Shown here piece by piece: positions 52,077-60,718 of a DNA stretch of 64,000 nt (its first letter is position 1; each line of letters starts with the position of its first letter). The DNA lies in assembly GCA_942636505.2 (NCBI GenBank), contig CALOGB020000119.1, forward strand, positions 49,540 through 113,539. Direction: 5' to 3'. A model generated the notes under the pieces. It did no database searches, was not told where the DNA came from, and was given only the letters and a program-made list of their open reading frames with translations. The position numbers and the translations under genes were made by a program. This DNA is from an uncultured bacterium. GTDB taxonomy: Bacteria; Pseudomonadota; Alphaproteobacteria; Sphingomonadales; Sphingomonadaceae.

Positions 52077-52099
52077 ATGTCTTATACCTATAACAATTG
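52077..52099. promoter_or_regulatory. GntR operator-like site D (HMG-CoA lyase / CoA transferase)
   Basis: ATGTCTTATACC followed by TATAACAATTG aligns without gaps to three further sites in the window (54169, 60687, 62449). It lies in the 95-base divergent promoter region between the lyase operon and the CoA transferase gene. Confidence 0.6.
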
Positions 52100-52152
52100 G
52101 GATAACCTGTCGAGCATGGGTAAGGTTGCACGGATTTGGAATGGGAGATGAC

Positions 52153-53322
52153 ATGATCGACGAGGCGTTGCCGCTTAGCGGTATCCGGGTGATCGAGTTC
52201 ACCCATATGGTGATGGGACCGTCGGTCGGACTGATCTTGGCCGATCTTGGCGCCGACGTGATCAAGGTCGAGCCCAAGGGTGGCGATCAGACGCGGCACT
52301 TGCTGGGTTCGGGCGCAGGATATTTTCCAATGTTCAACCGCAACAAGCGCAGCATCTGCCTCGATCTCAAAAGCAAAGTCGGCAAGGCGGCCGCCATCGC
52401 GTTGGTCGAAGGCGCGGACATATTGATCGAGAATTTCCGTCCGGGCACGCTGGTCCGGCTTGGGCTCGGACCTGACGATTTCGCGGAACGCCATCCCCGA
52501 CTGATCTACTGTTCGGCCAAGGGGTTCCTGACAGGCCCGTATGAGAACCGGACCGCGCTTGACGAGGTCACGCAGATGATGGGCGGGCTTGCCTATATGA
52601 CCGGTCCGCCTGGCCGCCCGCTGCGCGCAGGTGCATCGGTGGTCGATATCACCGGCGGTATGTTCGGCGTCATCGGAATACTCGCCGCGCTCGAACGTCG
52701 GCATAGCACCGGGCGCGGCGGCGACGTGAAGTGCGCGCTGTTCGAGACAACTGCCTTTCTGGTCGGACAGCACATGGCGCAGGAAGCGGTCACCGGGAAG
52801 GCACCGCGACCGATGCCCGACCGGATTTCCGCCTGGGCAATCTATGACGTCTTCGAAACGCGCCTGCCCGACGAGCAGGTGTTCGTCGGCGTCGTCAGCG
52901 ACGGGCAATGGGTTGCCTTTTGCGAAGCGTTCGGACTGGACACATTCCTCGCGGATGCGACGCTGGCCACGAACAATCAGCGCGTCGAGGCCCGCGAAAA
53001 GATCCTACCGACCGTCCGCAACTGTTTCCATGCGATGAGCCGCGTGGAGGCCGTTGCGCTACTCGAGCGGCTTGGTTTGCCGTTTGCGCCGATCGCCACG
53101 CCGTCCGACCTGTTCGACGATCAGCATCTCGGAGCAGGCGGCGGGCTTGTCGACCTCACGCTCGAAGATGGAACGCAGACCCGCCTGCCGGGGCTCCCGA
53201 TCGAAATGGACGGCAGCCGCATGCCACGGCGGCTCGGTCTGCCTACACCCGGCGAGCACGGTGCGGAACTATTGCGCGAGGTAGGGCTAAGTGAGGCTAT
53301 GATCGCAGCCGCTCTGGCCTGA
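52153..53322 (+). CDS. CaiB/BaiF-family CoA transferase
   Basis: A 389-residue class III CoA transferase. Start ATG 52153 follows GGGAGA; an in-frame ATG at 52141 has no ribosome-binding site. It shows 'GIRVIEFTHMVMGPSVGLILADLGADVIKVEP', 'GGDQTR', 'NRNKRSICLDLK', 'ENFRPG', and the probable catalytic Asp in 'TALDEVTQMMGG'. It moves CoA between carboxylic acids, for example from succinyl-CoA to citramalate or another pathway acid. It is divergent from the lyase operon and ends two bases before the convergent GntR gene. Confidence 0.88.
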   Translation: MIDEALPLSGIRVIEFTHMVMGPSVGLILADLGADVIKVEPKGGDQTRHLLGSGAGYFPMFNRNKRSICLDLKSKVGKAAAIALVEGADILIENFRPGTLVRLGLGPDDFAERHPRLIYCSAKGFLTGPYENRTALDEVTQMMGGLAYMTGPPGRPLRAGASVVDITGGMFGVIGILAALERRHSTGRGGDVKCALFETTAFLVGQHMAQEAVTGKAPRPMPDRISAWAIYDVFETRLPDEQVFVGVVSDGQWVAFCEAFGLDTFLADATLATNNQRVEAREKILPTVRNCFHAMSRVEAVALLERLGLPFAPIATPSDLFDDQHLGAGGGLVDLTLEDGTQTRLPGLPIEMDGSRMPRRLGLPTPGEHGAELLREVGLSEAMIAAALA

Positions 53323-53324
53323 TG

Positions 53325-54110
53325 TCAGCCCACGGCAGGTCGTGTGCCACTTTGGAGATCGAGGCTGATCCGGTAGCGATCGGCCCGATAGTCCGCGATG
53401 GTAAAAAGCACCGGCCTGCCCCCGTCGTCGAGAATGACGCGCTCGATCCGCAGCATCGCGTCGCGTGGCTCGATCCCGAGCAGCGCCGCTGTGTCGGCGC
53501 TGGCATGCTGCGCGGAAACAGTCTGCCTGCCCCCCGCAATCACGACGCCCGCATCGGCCAGATGCTTTAGGATCGGGTTGGCGGTGAGCGACCGCTTGGT
53601 AAGCTTGACGCCAAGATCGGCGGGCATCCAGCTCGTCACCAGGCCGAGCGGCTCGTGATCGGTATGGCGGATGCGTCGCGCGCGATACACGATCGTCTCC
53701 GCTTGCCGTTCCAAGATGTCGGCAATGTCAGCGGGTGCCGGTTCCTTGGCGAGGTCGACGACCTTGACCGGCGTGTTCCGACCGAACGCCATGAGGGACT
53801 CGATCGCCTGGTCGACATTCGCCTCGATCGGCACGGTGGAGGCCTGATAGACCACGCGCGTACCGGTCCGGCGGCGGCGTTCGACGAGTTTGTGAAGCGC
53901 CAGCTCGTGCAACGCGCGCCGCGCCGTGATCCGCGAGACGCCGTGCTGCGCGCCAAGCTCATGCTCGGTCGGCACGGACGCCCCGAACGCCAGCCGACCA
54001 CGCAGGATATCATCGCGCAAGGACAGGAATATCTGATGATAAAGCGGGACGGCATCCGCGCGCTGAACCGGTACAACTGCCACGCCCGAACCGTCCTTGC
54101 CTCTTGCCAT
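53325..54110 (-). CDS. GntR-family regulator with UTRA ligand domain (HutC type)
   Basis: A 261-residue regulator. The N-terminal winged helix-turn-helix (about residues 20-85) has 'PLYHQIFLSLRDDIL', 'VPTEHELGAQHGVSRITARRALHEL' and 'RRRRTGTRVVY'. The UTRA domain (about 105-255) has 'ILERQAETIVYRARRIR' and 'SADTAALLGIEPRDAMLRIER'. HutC-type regulators are usually repressors released by a pathway intermediate. It is divergent from the LeuC-like gene, with an operator-like site between them, and the same site occurs before each unit of the cluster. Confidence 0.9.
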   Translation of the reverse strand: MARGKDGSGVAVVPVQRADAVPLYHQIFLSLRDDILRGRLAFGASVPTEHELGAQHGVSRITARRALHELALHKLVERRRRTGTRVVYQASTVPIEANVDQAIESLMAFGRNTPVKVVDLAKEPAPADIADILERQAETIVYRARRIRHTDHEPLGLVTSWMPADLGVKLTKRSLTANPILKHLADAGVVIAGGRQTVSAQHASADTAALLGIEPRDAMLRIERVILDDGGRPVLFTIADYRADRYRISLDLQSGTRPAVG

Positions 54111-54168
54111 GGCGCAACCTTAGCGCAGCCCCGAAAAGCGGCACAGCTTTAAAAGACAGCGCGTTGAA

Positions 54169-54191
54169 TTGTACTAATTCTATAGCAAATA
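54169..54191. promoter_or_regulatory. GntR operator-like site A (GntR / LeuC-like promoter region)
   Basis: TTGTACTAATTC followed by TATAGCAAATA. The outer TTGT and a GCAA/ACAA half give an imperfect dyad of the form TTGT-N2-TA-N4-TA-N2-ACAA seen in the other three copies. It lies 27 bases before the LeuC-like start and 59 bases before the GntR start, so it could serve both. Confidence 0.65.
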
Positions 54192-54217
54192 CACATCCCT
54201 TCTGGTACAGGAACCCG

Positions 54218-55627
54218 ATGGCAAAGACCCTATTCGACAAGATTTGGGAGGCGCACCGGATCGCCGACCTGGGCGATGGCGCGGCGTTGATCGCGATCGA
54301 TCGCGTGCTTCTGCACGAGCGGACCGGCGGCGTCGCGTTGCAGAGCTTGGAGAGCGCGGGATACAGCGTGCTGGCTCCAGAACGCGCTTTCGCGACGATG
54401 GACCATGTCGTCGACACGCGACCTGGTCGCACCGACGAGACCCTCATGCCCACCGGCAAGAACTTCATTGTAGCGACCCGCGAGGCGGCACGGAAGGCGG
54501 GTATCACGATGTTCGACATCGGCGATCCGCGGCAAGGCATCGTCCACATCATCTCCCCCGAACAGGGGATCATCCAGCCGGGTAGCACGCTGGTCTGCCC
54601 GGATAGCCACACCTGCTCGCAGGGCGCGCTCGGGGGGCTGGCATGGGGGATCGGATCAAGCGAAGCGGAACATGCGCTCGCCACGGGAACACTGCGGATC
54701 CAGAAGCCGGGGACGATGCGGATTACCGTGTCGGGACAACTGTCGCGGGGCGTCACCGCAAAGGACCTGGCTCTCTACATTCTTGAACAGATCGGCGCCG
54801 CGGGGTCACGCGGTTTGGTGGTCGAATATGCGGGGACGGCGATTGCCGCGCTCGATATCGATCAGCGGCTGACCTTGTGCAACATGGCGACCGAGCTCGG
54901 CGCCTTTACCGCGATCATCGCACCCGACGACACGACCTTCGCCTATCTGGAAGGGCGGCCCTTCAGCCCACAAGGCGAATTGTGGATGCAGGCGGTGGAG
55001 GCCGGCAGAGCTCTTTCGAGCGATGCCGATGCCTGTTTCGATCGCGAGTGGTCGATGGATGCGTCCGACGTCGCGCCGATGATCACGTGGGGAACCAGCC
55101 CGCAACAGGCGATGCGGCTTGGCGCACCGGTTCCCAGCACCGGCGCCTCCACCCGCGACACACCCGAGGCGGTTGTGCGGGCGCTCGACTATATGGGGTT
55201 GAAGCCCGAGCAGGAGATCGTCGGATTGAAGATCGACGCGGCGTTCATCGGCTCCTGCACCAATAGCCGTGTGTCGGACCTTCGGCGCGTGGCCGAGATC
55301 CTTCGCGGAAAACACGTGGCCCCGCATGTCCGCGCAATCTGCGTGCCGGGCTCCAGTCACGTCCGCCTCGCCGCGGAAGCCGAGGGCCTTGACCGGGTTT
55401 TCCTCGATGCCGGCTTTGAATGGCGCGAGGCGGGATGCTCGATGTGCTTCTATGCAGGGGGCGAAAGCTTCGGACCACAGGAGCGCGTGATCAGTTCGAC
55501 CAACCGCAATTTCGAGAGCCGTCAGGGTCCCGGAACGCGGACCCACCTCGCCTCGCCCGAGACCGTCGCAGCCTCTGCGATCGCCGGACAGATCGTCAGC
55601 CCAGCGCACAGTGAACCAACCCCATGA
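54218..55627 (+). CDS. LeuC-like hydratase/isomerase large subunit (aconitase family)
   Basis: A 469-residue 4Fe-4S hydro-lyase. ATG 54218 ('MAKTLFDKIWEAH') matches LeuC starts. Cluster cysteines lie in 'IGSCTNSR' and 'EAGCSMC', with 'PDSHTCSQGALGGLAWGIGSSEAEH' and the signature 'GTNPQQ-like' segment 'WGTSPQQAM'. LeuC isomerises isopropylmalate, but close homologues hydrate citraconate, maleate or dimethylmaleate. Its place in a regulated catabolic cluster, not beside leuA or leuB, argues for such a hydratase. It overlaps the small subunit (ATGA). Confidence 0.85.
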   Translation: MAKTLFDKIWEAHRIADLGDGAALIAIDRVLLHERTGGVALQSLESAGYSVLAPERAFATMDHVVDTRPGRTDETLMPTGKNFIVATREAARKAGITMFDIGDPRQGIVHIISPEQGIIQPGSTLVCPDSHTCSQGALGGLAWGIGSSEAEHALATGTLRIQKPGTMRITVSGQLSRGVTAKDLALYILEQIGAAGSRGLVVEYAGTAIAALDIDQRLTLCNMATELGAFTAIIAPDDTTFAYLEGRPFSPQGELWMQAVEAGRALSSDADACFDREWSMDASDVAPMITWGTSPQQAMRLGAPVPSTGASTRDTPEAVVRALDYMGLKPEQEIVGLKIDAAFIGSCTNSRVSDLRRVAEILRGKHVAPHVRAICVPGSSHVRLAAEAEGLDRVFLDAGFEWREAGCSMCFYAGGESFGPQERVISSTNRNFESRQGPGTRTHLASPETVAASAIAGQIVSPAHSEPTP

Positions 55628-56241
55628 CGCCTTTCACCACTTGGACCGCCGTCGCTGCCCCGTTACTGCGCGACAATGTCGATACCGACGCGATCATCCC
55701 CTCGCGCGAGATAAAGAGCGTTGGCAAAACCGGGCTCGAGGATGGGCTGTTCGCGGGGTGGCGCTATACCCAAATCGGCGGGCGCGAGCCGGACCCCGGC
55801 TTCGTCCTCAATCAGCCCGCTTATAGCGACGCGCAATTCCTCCTGTCGGGGACCAATTTCGGCTGCGGTTCGAGCCGCGAGCATGCCGCCTGGGCGCTCG
55901 CGGAATATGGGTTCCGCGCGGTCGTCGCCCCCTCCTTCAATCCGATCTTCCAGGGCAATTGCGTGCGCAACGGGATCGTGCCGGTGGTGCAGCCGGCGGG
56001 CGTCGTCGCCCAACTTGCCGACGAGGCGCCGGACCCGATGACGATCGATCTCGTCGCCTGCAAAATCCGTGCATCGTCGGGCGCTACCTGGAGCTTCGAG
56101 ATTGGGGAGGAAGCTCGCCACATGCTGCTCAAGGGGCTGGACGCGATCGCGCTCACGCTGCTGCGTCGGGCGGAAATCGACACCTTCCTTGCGGGCGACC
56201 GCAGGCGTCGCCCCTGGATCTACCCCGGAGCGACCGCCTGA
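55624..56241 (+). CDS. LeuD-like hydratase/isomerase small subunit
   Basis: A 205-residue swivel-domain subunit with 'RDNVDTDAIIPSREIK', 'GTNFGCGSSREHAAWALAEYGFRAVVAPSF' and 'NPIFQGNCVRNGIVPV', the standard LeuD series. It starts at ATG 55624 in the stop of the large subunit. The last residues ('LLRRAEIDTFLAGDRRRRPWIYP') follow the LeuD pattern. It ends four bases from the convergent flavoprotein gene. Confidence 0.88.
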   Translation: MTPFTTWTAVAAPLLRDNVDTDAIIPSREIKSVGKTGLEDGLFAGWRYTQIGGREPDPGFVLNQPAYSDAQFLLSGTNFGCGSSREHAAWALAEYGFRAVVAPSFNPIFQGNCVRNGIVPVVQPAGVVAQLADEAPDPMTIDLVACKIRASSGATWSFEIGEEARHMLLKGLDAIALTLLRRAEIDTFLAGDRRRRPWIYPGATA

Positions 56242-56245
56242 TCGC

Positions 56246-57646
56246 TCAAGCCCGGCCGATCGCTTCGGCCGCAGCGAGGCCCGCGAGTTTCCCGAAGGTA
56301 GTTGCGGTGAGCAATCCGTTGCCCGCCATATAGCCGTCCGCACCCGCACCCGAGACACCGCGCGCCGCACCGCCGCCCGCGTACAGGTTCGGCAAGGGCG
56401 TCCCGTCCGCGCGCAGCACGCGCGCGTCCCGGTCCACGACCAACCCACCTTGCGTGTGGAACAGTGCGCCGGTGACTTTCGCAGCACGATAAGGCGGAGC
56501 AAGCACGGGCTTGCCGGTAAAGTCGCGTCCGAACGGGTCTCCAACCTCGGCGGCGACCATCTGCGCCACCTGCGCAGCAGTCTTTTTCAGCGCGTCGCGG
56601 GGAAGCCCTGCCGTGTCTGCAAGCGCGTCGAGATCCGCCGCTTCGATCACTGCGCCAGCGGACAGCGCATCGCGATAGTCGTCGAACTGGAGCATCAACG
56701 CATGCAGCCGCGCGTCGAAAATCGACCATGCGACCCCGCCAGGCTGCGCATTGACCTTTGCCGCCTGTTCCGAATAGCCTGACGCCTCGTTCGAAAAGCG
56801 GTTACCGCCCAGGTTTACTTGGAAGCCGCCTTCCGTGATCAGCGGCCAGAGGATGGGCACGCCATGCCCGACCGCAAGCCCGCCATGCCCCTGATAGCCA
56901 TGCATGTCGCCGGTCGCAGCACCCAGCGTTTCGCCCCAAGCGATCGCATCGCCCTTGTTGCCGAAATGCCCGTAGAAGACCGCGCCCGCCATTTCCGGGA
57001 TGAACCGCTCGACCATGTCGCTATTGCCGCCGAAACCCGAGCAGGCGAGGATCAGCGCGTCACAGCCGATATCCTCCGCCGTGCCATCGGGCCGTCGGAT
57101 ACGGATCCCGGTGACCCGGTCCCCATCCGCATGAAGCGCATCGACGGTCGCGTCGGTTAGCAGCGTCACGCCTGCACGTTCGGCGGCCGCCTCGAGTGCG
57201 CCCATAAGTTCGCTGCCGGAGCGACGCGGCGTGCCGTACATCCGCCGGGCGCTGTGCCCGGGGTACAGAAAGCCGTCGACCAGATCGAGCGGTACGCCGT
57301 GGACATCGCGCATCCACGCTATCGTGTCGGCGGACTGCTCGGCGAGGCGCAATGCGATCGCCGCGTCGGTACCGCCTTTGGTCTTGCGCATCAAATCCGC
57401 TGCGAACAGCGCCGGGTCGTCATCGATCCCCGCGTCGCGCTGTTCGGGCGTGCCCGCGGCAGGGATGAGACCGGTCGACATCGCAGTTGACCCCAACGGC
57501 GTTGAATCGCGCTCGAGCACAAGGACCTCAACCCCCTTGTCGCGCAGTGCAAGCGCGGCGGTCAGCCCGGTCGCGCCCGCACCGATGACGATCGCGGGAA
57601 ACGCCAGTTCGAACGCGACCCCGGTTCCGTTCAATATCTCCGGCAT
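56246..57646 (-). CDS. FAD-dependent oxidoreductase (fumarate reductase flavoprotein-like)
   Basis: A 466-residue cytosolic flavoprotein with an FAD-binding 'VIGAGATGLTAALAL' near the N-terminus, an 'LERDSTPLGSTAMSTG' motif, and a C-terminal FAD element 'NLYAGGGAARGVSGAGADGYMAGNG'. It has the substrate-site 'LFHTQGGL' His as in fumarate reductase and ketosteroid dehydrogenase relatives. No haem-binding CxxCH or signal peptide is present. It may reduce or introduce a C=C bond in a dicarboxylate. It is the last gene of the MFS / MmgE-PrpD / FAD operon, two bases after MmgE-PrpD. Confidence 0.85.
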   Translation of the reverse strand: MPEILNGTGVAFELAFPAIVIGAGATGLTAALALRDKGVEVLVLERDSTPLGSTAMSTGLIPAAGTPEQRDAGIDDDPALFAADLMRKTKGGTDAAIALRLAEQSADTIAWMRDVHGVPLDLVDGFLYPGHSARRMYGTPRRSGSELMGALEAAAERAGVTLLTDATVDALHADGDRVTGIRIRRPDGTAEDIGCDALILACSGFGGNSDMVERFIPEMAGAVFYGHFGNKGDAIAWGETLGAATGDMHGYQGHGGLAVGHGVPILWPLITEGGFQVNLGGNRFSNEASGYSEQAAKVNAQPGGVAWSIFDARLHALMLQFDDYRDALSAGAVIEAADLDALADTAGLPRDALKKTAAQVAQMVAAEVGDPFGRDFTGKPVLAPPYRAAKVTGALFHTQGGLVVDRDARVLRADGTPLPNLYAGGGAARGVSGAGADGYMAGNGLLTATTFGKLAGLAAAEAIGRA

Positions 57647-57648
57647 AG

Positions 57649-59070
57649 TTATTTCCCTTCCTGTGACAGCGGCGGGGTCGCGAGCAGGTCGAGCAACGCG
57701 CGGCAGCTTGCCATTGTGTCGAGGCGGGCAACCTCCGCCTCGATCGCGTTCGCGACAACCTCACCCCAGATCGGATGCGCGAGCCGTCGAAATTTCGCAT
57801 GGATCTCGTCGACTGAGTACGGCGCTTCGGTATCGCCCCGATTGACACGGGTTTCCCCGCGCAGCACGCGGCCATCCTTGAGGTGGATTGCCAGACGGGC
57901 CGGGCGCTCCGCGGGTAGTGCTGCGGTCATTGCCGCATCCTCGCGCACGGTCACCCGCGCGGCCAGATTGAGAATATCGCGATTCTCGAGCGCGCTCTGA
58001 CGGAACGCCGCTGGCGTGGCTTCGCCGTGCACGATCGTCGTCGCGAGCGCGAACGGGATGGAGAATTTGCCCGCGAGCATCGTCTTCGGCTCGGGCGCAT
58101 CGAGCTGCGCAGCCCAGACATAGGTATCCACCTCGATCTGGGTGATCGCATCCGGCGGGATCGCGCCGCCAGCTTCGTCCACCAGGGCGTGCAGCACGTC
58201 GAGCGAAGCATGGGTATAGCGGCAGGCGGCATGCATCTTGAAATAGTTTCGGGCGATTTCCCAACGCATGCCGAGATCCGCCAGCATGTCGTCGGGCGAA
58301 AATTCGACGGCGACGATCCCGCCGAAAACGGTCGCAACCGCATCTGCCTCGCCGGTGATACCGGCGCAGGCCATGTCCCAGGCGAGCAGGCCAAGCTGGT
58401 TGGACAACCCTGCGAAACTGTTCCGCACAGTCGCGCCTTCGAGCATCGTCCGCCGGCTGGTGGCGATGCCGAGCCCTGCCGAAAGGTTGATCGCGTTGGC
58501 CATGCCGACTGCGTCCGCCCCGGCAAGGCTTGCCGCGGCGACCGCAGCACCGACCGTCCCCCAAGTGCCATGCGGGTGCATCGTCACCCGCAGTTTCGAC
58601 GCGATGCCGATGCGCGAACCGATCTCATAGCCAAGTACCAGCGCGGTTAGCAGTTGCGCCCCCGCCGCGTCGCCGCCGATCGCGAGGAGCGCCGGGACAA
58701 CATGGATTGCGGGATGCCCGCGTGCGAACTGATTGCCCTCGTCGAGCTCGAGCGTCGTCCCCGCGAGCCCACTTAAAAAGGCCGCCTCTCCCGGCGACGT
58801 GCAAGTGCCGCTGCCGATGAGCGGAACGTCGCCAGGGCCGGCACGCCGACGGACGAGTGTGGCGACGTCGGGTTCCTGCATCCCCGCCGCGATCACGCCG
58901 ATGCTGTCGAGCAGCACCAGCTTCGCACGCTGGATCACCACCTCCGGCAGCACCGCGCCGCGCTGGGCGGCGGCGAAGGCTGCCCAGCGCTCCAGCCAGT
59001 CGGAACGCGGTTGCGCCAGGAGAACGCTTGCGGGGACTACGCTTGCGATACGATTAGGGGTGTCCGTCAT
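57649..59070 (-). CDS. MmgE/PrpD-family protein
   Basis: A 473-residue protein of the MmgE/PrpD fold ('AKLVLLDSIGVIAAG', 'TTLELDEGNQFARGHPAIHVVPALLAIG', 'MHPHGTWGTVGAA', 'NYFKMHAACRYTHASLD'). The family includes 2-methylcitrate dehydratase, cis-aconitate decarboxylase and iminodisuccinate epimerase, so dehydration, decarboxylation or isomerisation of a branched polycarboxylate is likely. AAAGGAC precedes ATG 59070. It is co-transcribed with the transporter and the flavoprotein. Confidence 0.85.
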   Translation of the reverse strand: MTDTPNRIASVVPASVLLAQPRSDWLERWAAFAAAQRGAVLPEVVIQRAKLVLLDSIGVIAAGMQEPDVATLVRRRAGPGDVPLIGSGTCTSPGEAAFLSGLAGTTLELDEGNQFARGHPAIHVVPALLAIGGDAAGAQLLTALVLGYEIGSRIGIASKLRVTMHPHGTWGTVGAAVAAASLAGADAVGMANAINLSAGLGIATSRRTMLEGATVRNSFAGLSNQLGLLAWDMACAGITGEADAVATVFGGIVAVEFSPDDMLADLGMRWEIARNYFKMHAACRYTHASLDVLHALVDEAGGAIPPDAITQIEVDTYVWAAQLDAPEPKTMLAGKFSIPFALATTIVHGEATPAAFRQSALENRDILNLAARVTVREDAAMTAALPAERPARLAIHLKDGRVLRGETRVNRGDTEAPYSVDEIHAKFRRLAHPIWGEVVANAIEAEVARLDTMASCRALLDLLATPPLSQEGK

Positions 59071-59088
59071 GGCAAAGTCCTTTTCGGT

Positions 59089-60435
59089 TCAGCGATCGGA
59101 TACGGAAAGGCGGCCGAGCCGGGCTGCTGCTGCGGCAAGCACGCCGGAGAGCACCAACGGCACCGCGAAACAGGCGAACGTCACCCATAGCGGCTGCTTC
59201 GCCGCCAGCAGCGCGCCCCCGGCGATCGGGCCGATGATCGCGCCACCGCGGCCGATCCCGACCGCCCAGCCGATCCCCGCGCCGCGGATTTGTGCCGGAT
59301 AGAGTTGCGCCGACAACGAGTAGAAGCCGGTAAACCCGCCCTGCAACGTCAGTCCGAGCGCGAAGGCGGTGACCAGGATCAGCATCAGCGGCAGGCTCTG
59401 CGCGAAGATCATCATCAACACCGCGCAAATCGCGAAGAAGATCGCGATCAACCGGCCGATTGAGTTGCGCATCGCGAGCCAACCGATCAGCAAACCGCCC
59501 ACCGCGCCTCCCATGTTGAAAATGCTGCCCGCCCATAGTGCCTTGGACTGGCTAAGCCCGCTTTCGACCGCGAGCTTAGGAATCCAGCTGGTCACGAAAT
59601 ACAGGACGGCAAAGCTCAGGAAGGTTGCCATCCACAATGTGACGGTCGAACGCCAAAGATCGGGCGCGAGCAGATCGCGTGGCCGTGGCAGAGTTCCCTT
59701 TTCGGCTAGCGGCGGAAGCACAGCCAGTTCCGGCCACCCCATCCGGCGCCGCAGGTCATTGCTTTTTGCGAGCGCGCCGGTGGGCTGCCGCGTCTCCAGG
59801 AACGTCACCGATTCCGGTAACAATGCCCAGACGACCGGCAGCAGCACCGCACTGATGACCCCTGCCCCGATCAGCGTTGCCTGCCAACCGAAGGCCGGAA
59901 TTGTGTAGAGCGCGACAAGCCCGGTTCCAACCGCGCCGATCGGATACCCCGCCTGAAATATGCCCATGGCAAGCGAGCGACGCCCCGCAGGCCCATATTC
60001 GCTGACGAGTGCCGCGACGCTGGCAAGCAACGTGCCGATGCCGATGCCGGTCAGCGCACGCAGGATCGAAAAGGTGACGAGATTGGGCGCGAAGCCGCAG
60101 CCAATTGCCCCGATCGTCATGACCGTCAACGCCAGCAACACAATCGGCCGGCGACCCCAGGTGTCCGCGAACGGCGCGACCGCTACGCAGCCGATCATCA
60201 TGCCGAACAGTCCGGCGCTGAACACGACGCCCAGCGTCGCAAGGCCGATGTTCCAGTCCGCCGCCATCGACGGCGCGACATAGGACATGATGAGCAGGTC
60301 CATCCCGTCCAGCGCATTGATCGCCGCGCAGATTACGACCACCAGGATCTGGAGCTTGGTCCAGCGTTGCGACCATAACCGCTCGCTGAGCGCGATACTC
60401 TCGTCGGCGTCGCTGACGGGGACTGCCCCGCTCAC
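59089..60435 (-). CDS. MFS transporter (aromatic acid:H+ symporter type)
   Basis: A 448-residue twelve-helix transporter if started at GTG 60435, which lies in the stop of a short upstream frame (GTGA). It has 'DGMDLLIMSYVAPSM' in helix 1, the loop 2-3 signature 'GCVAVAPFADTWGRRPIVLL' and 'YPAQIRGAGIGW' near helix 10, as in AAHS carriers for organic acids. The open frame reaches 60555, but that part lacks a start with a ribosome-binding site. It should import the island's substrate or an acid intermediate. Confidence 0.88.
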   Translation of the reverse strand: MSGAVPVSDADESIALSERLWSQRWTKLQILVVVICAAINALDGMDLLIMSYVAPSMAADWNIGLATLGVVFSAGLFGMMIGCVAVAPFADTWGRRPIVLLALTVMTIGAIGCGFAPNLVTFSILRALTGIGIGTLLASVAALVSEYGPAGRRSLAMGIFQAGYPIGAVGTGLVALYTIPAFGWQATLIGAGVISAVLLPVVWALLPESVTFLETRQPTGALAKSNDLRRRMGWPELAVLPPLAEKGTLPRPRDLLAPDLWRSTVTLWMATFLSFAVLYFVTSWIPKLAVESGLSQSKALWAGSIFNMGGAVGGLLIGWLAMRNSIGRLIAIFFAICAVLMMIFAQSLPLMLILVTAFALGLTLQGGFTGFYSLSAQLYPAQIRGAGIGWAVGIGRGGAIIGPIAGGALLAAKQPLWVTFACFAVPLVLSGVLAAAAARLGRLSVSDR

Positions 60436-60491
60436 TGCGCGACCGTCCTGGTGTCGGGTGACGACCGGCGCCTTGCAAAAGCGATCGACAT
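60432..60491 (-). CDS. Short upstream frame (19 residues) before the MFS gene
   Basis: ATG 60489-60491 has a perfect AAGGAG (60499-60504) seven bases upstream and opens a 19-codon frame. Its TGA (60432-60434) overlaps the MFS GTG start. It is in a different frame from the transporter. Most likely it is a leader that couples or tunes transporter translation; a frameshift in the transporter start is the alternative. Confidence 0.45.
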   Translation of the reverse strand: MSIAFARRRSSPDTRTVAQ

Positions 60492-60652
60492 CGGCTCTCT
60501 CCTTGCGTGTCCAATGCCTTTTGCATCTGGACTTGGGGGTCAGTGGGCGTGCCACACAGCGCCAAACCTCCCGGCCGACCCTGGCAGTCGTTGGCGGAGC
60601 CGGGCGCTACTTCCGCTGGAAAGTGGTGTGCTGCCCGGCCGGACAAGGCGAC

Positions 60653-60680
60653 ATCGTATGACGCGACGGCGCCATGTCAA
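60653..60680 (-). promoter_or_regulatory. Sigma70-type promoter of the MFS operon
   Basis: On the minus strand TTGACA (60675-60680) and TACGAT (60653-60658) are separated by 16 bases. The -35 box lies six bases from operator-like site B. The ten bases TTGACATGGC also occur at the same place next to site C (62434-62443). Confidence 0.6.
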
Positions 60681-60686
60681 TTAGTA

Positions 60687-60709
60687 ATGTACTATCGATA
60701 TAACAATTG
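60687..60709. promoter_or_regulatory. GntR operator-like site B (MFS operon)
   Basis: ATGTACTATCGA followed by TATAACAATTG, the second of four aligned copies. It lies immediately upstream of the -35 box of the MFS operon promoter and 252 bases from the MFS start. Confidence 0.65.
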
Positions 60710-60718
60710 CCACCCTGA

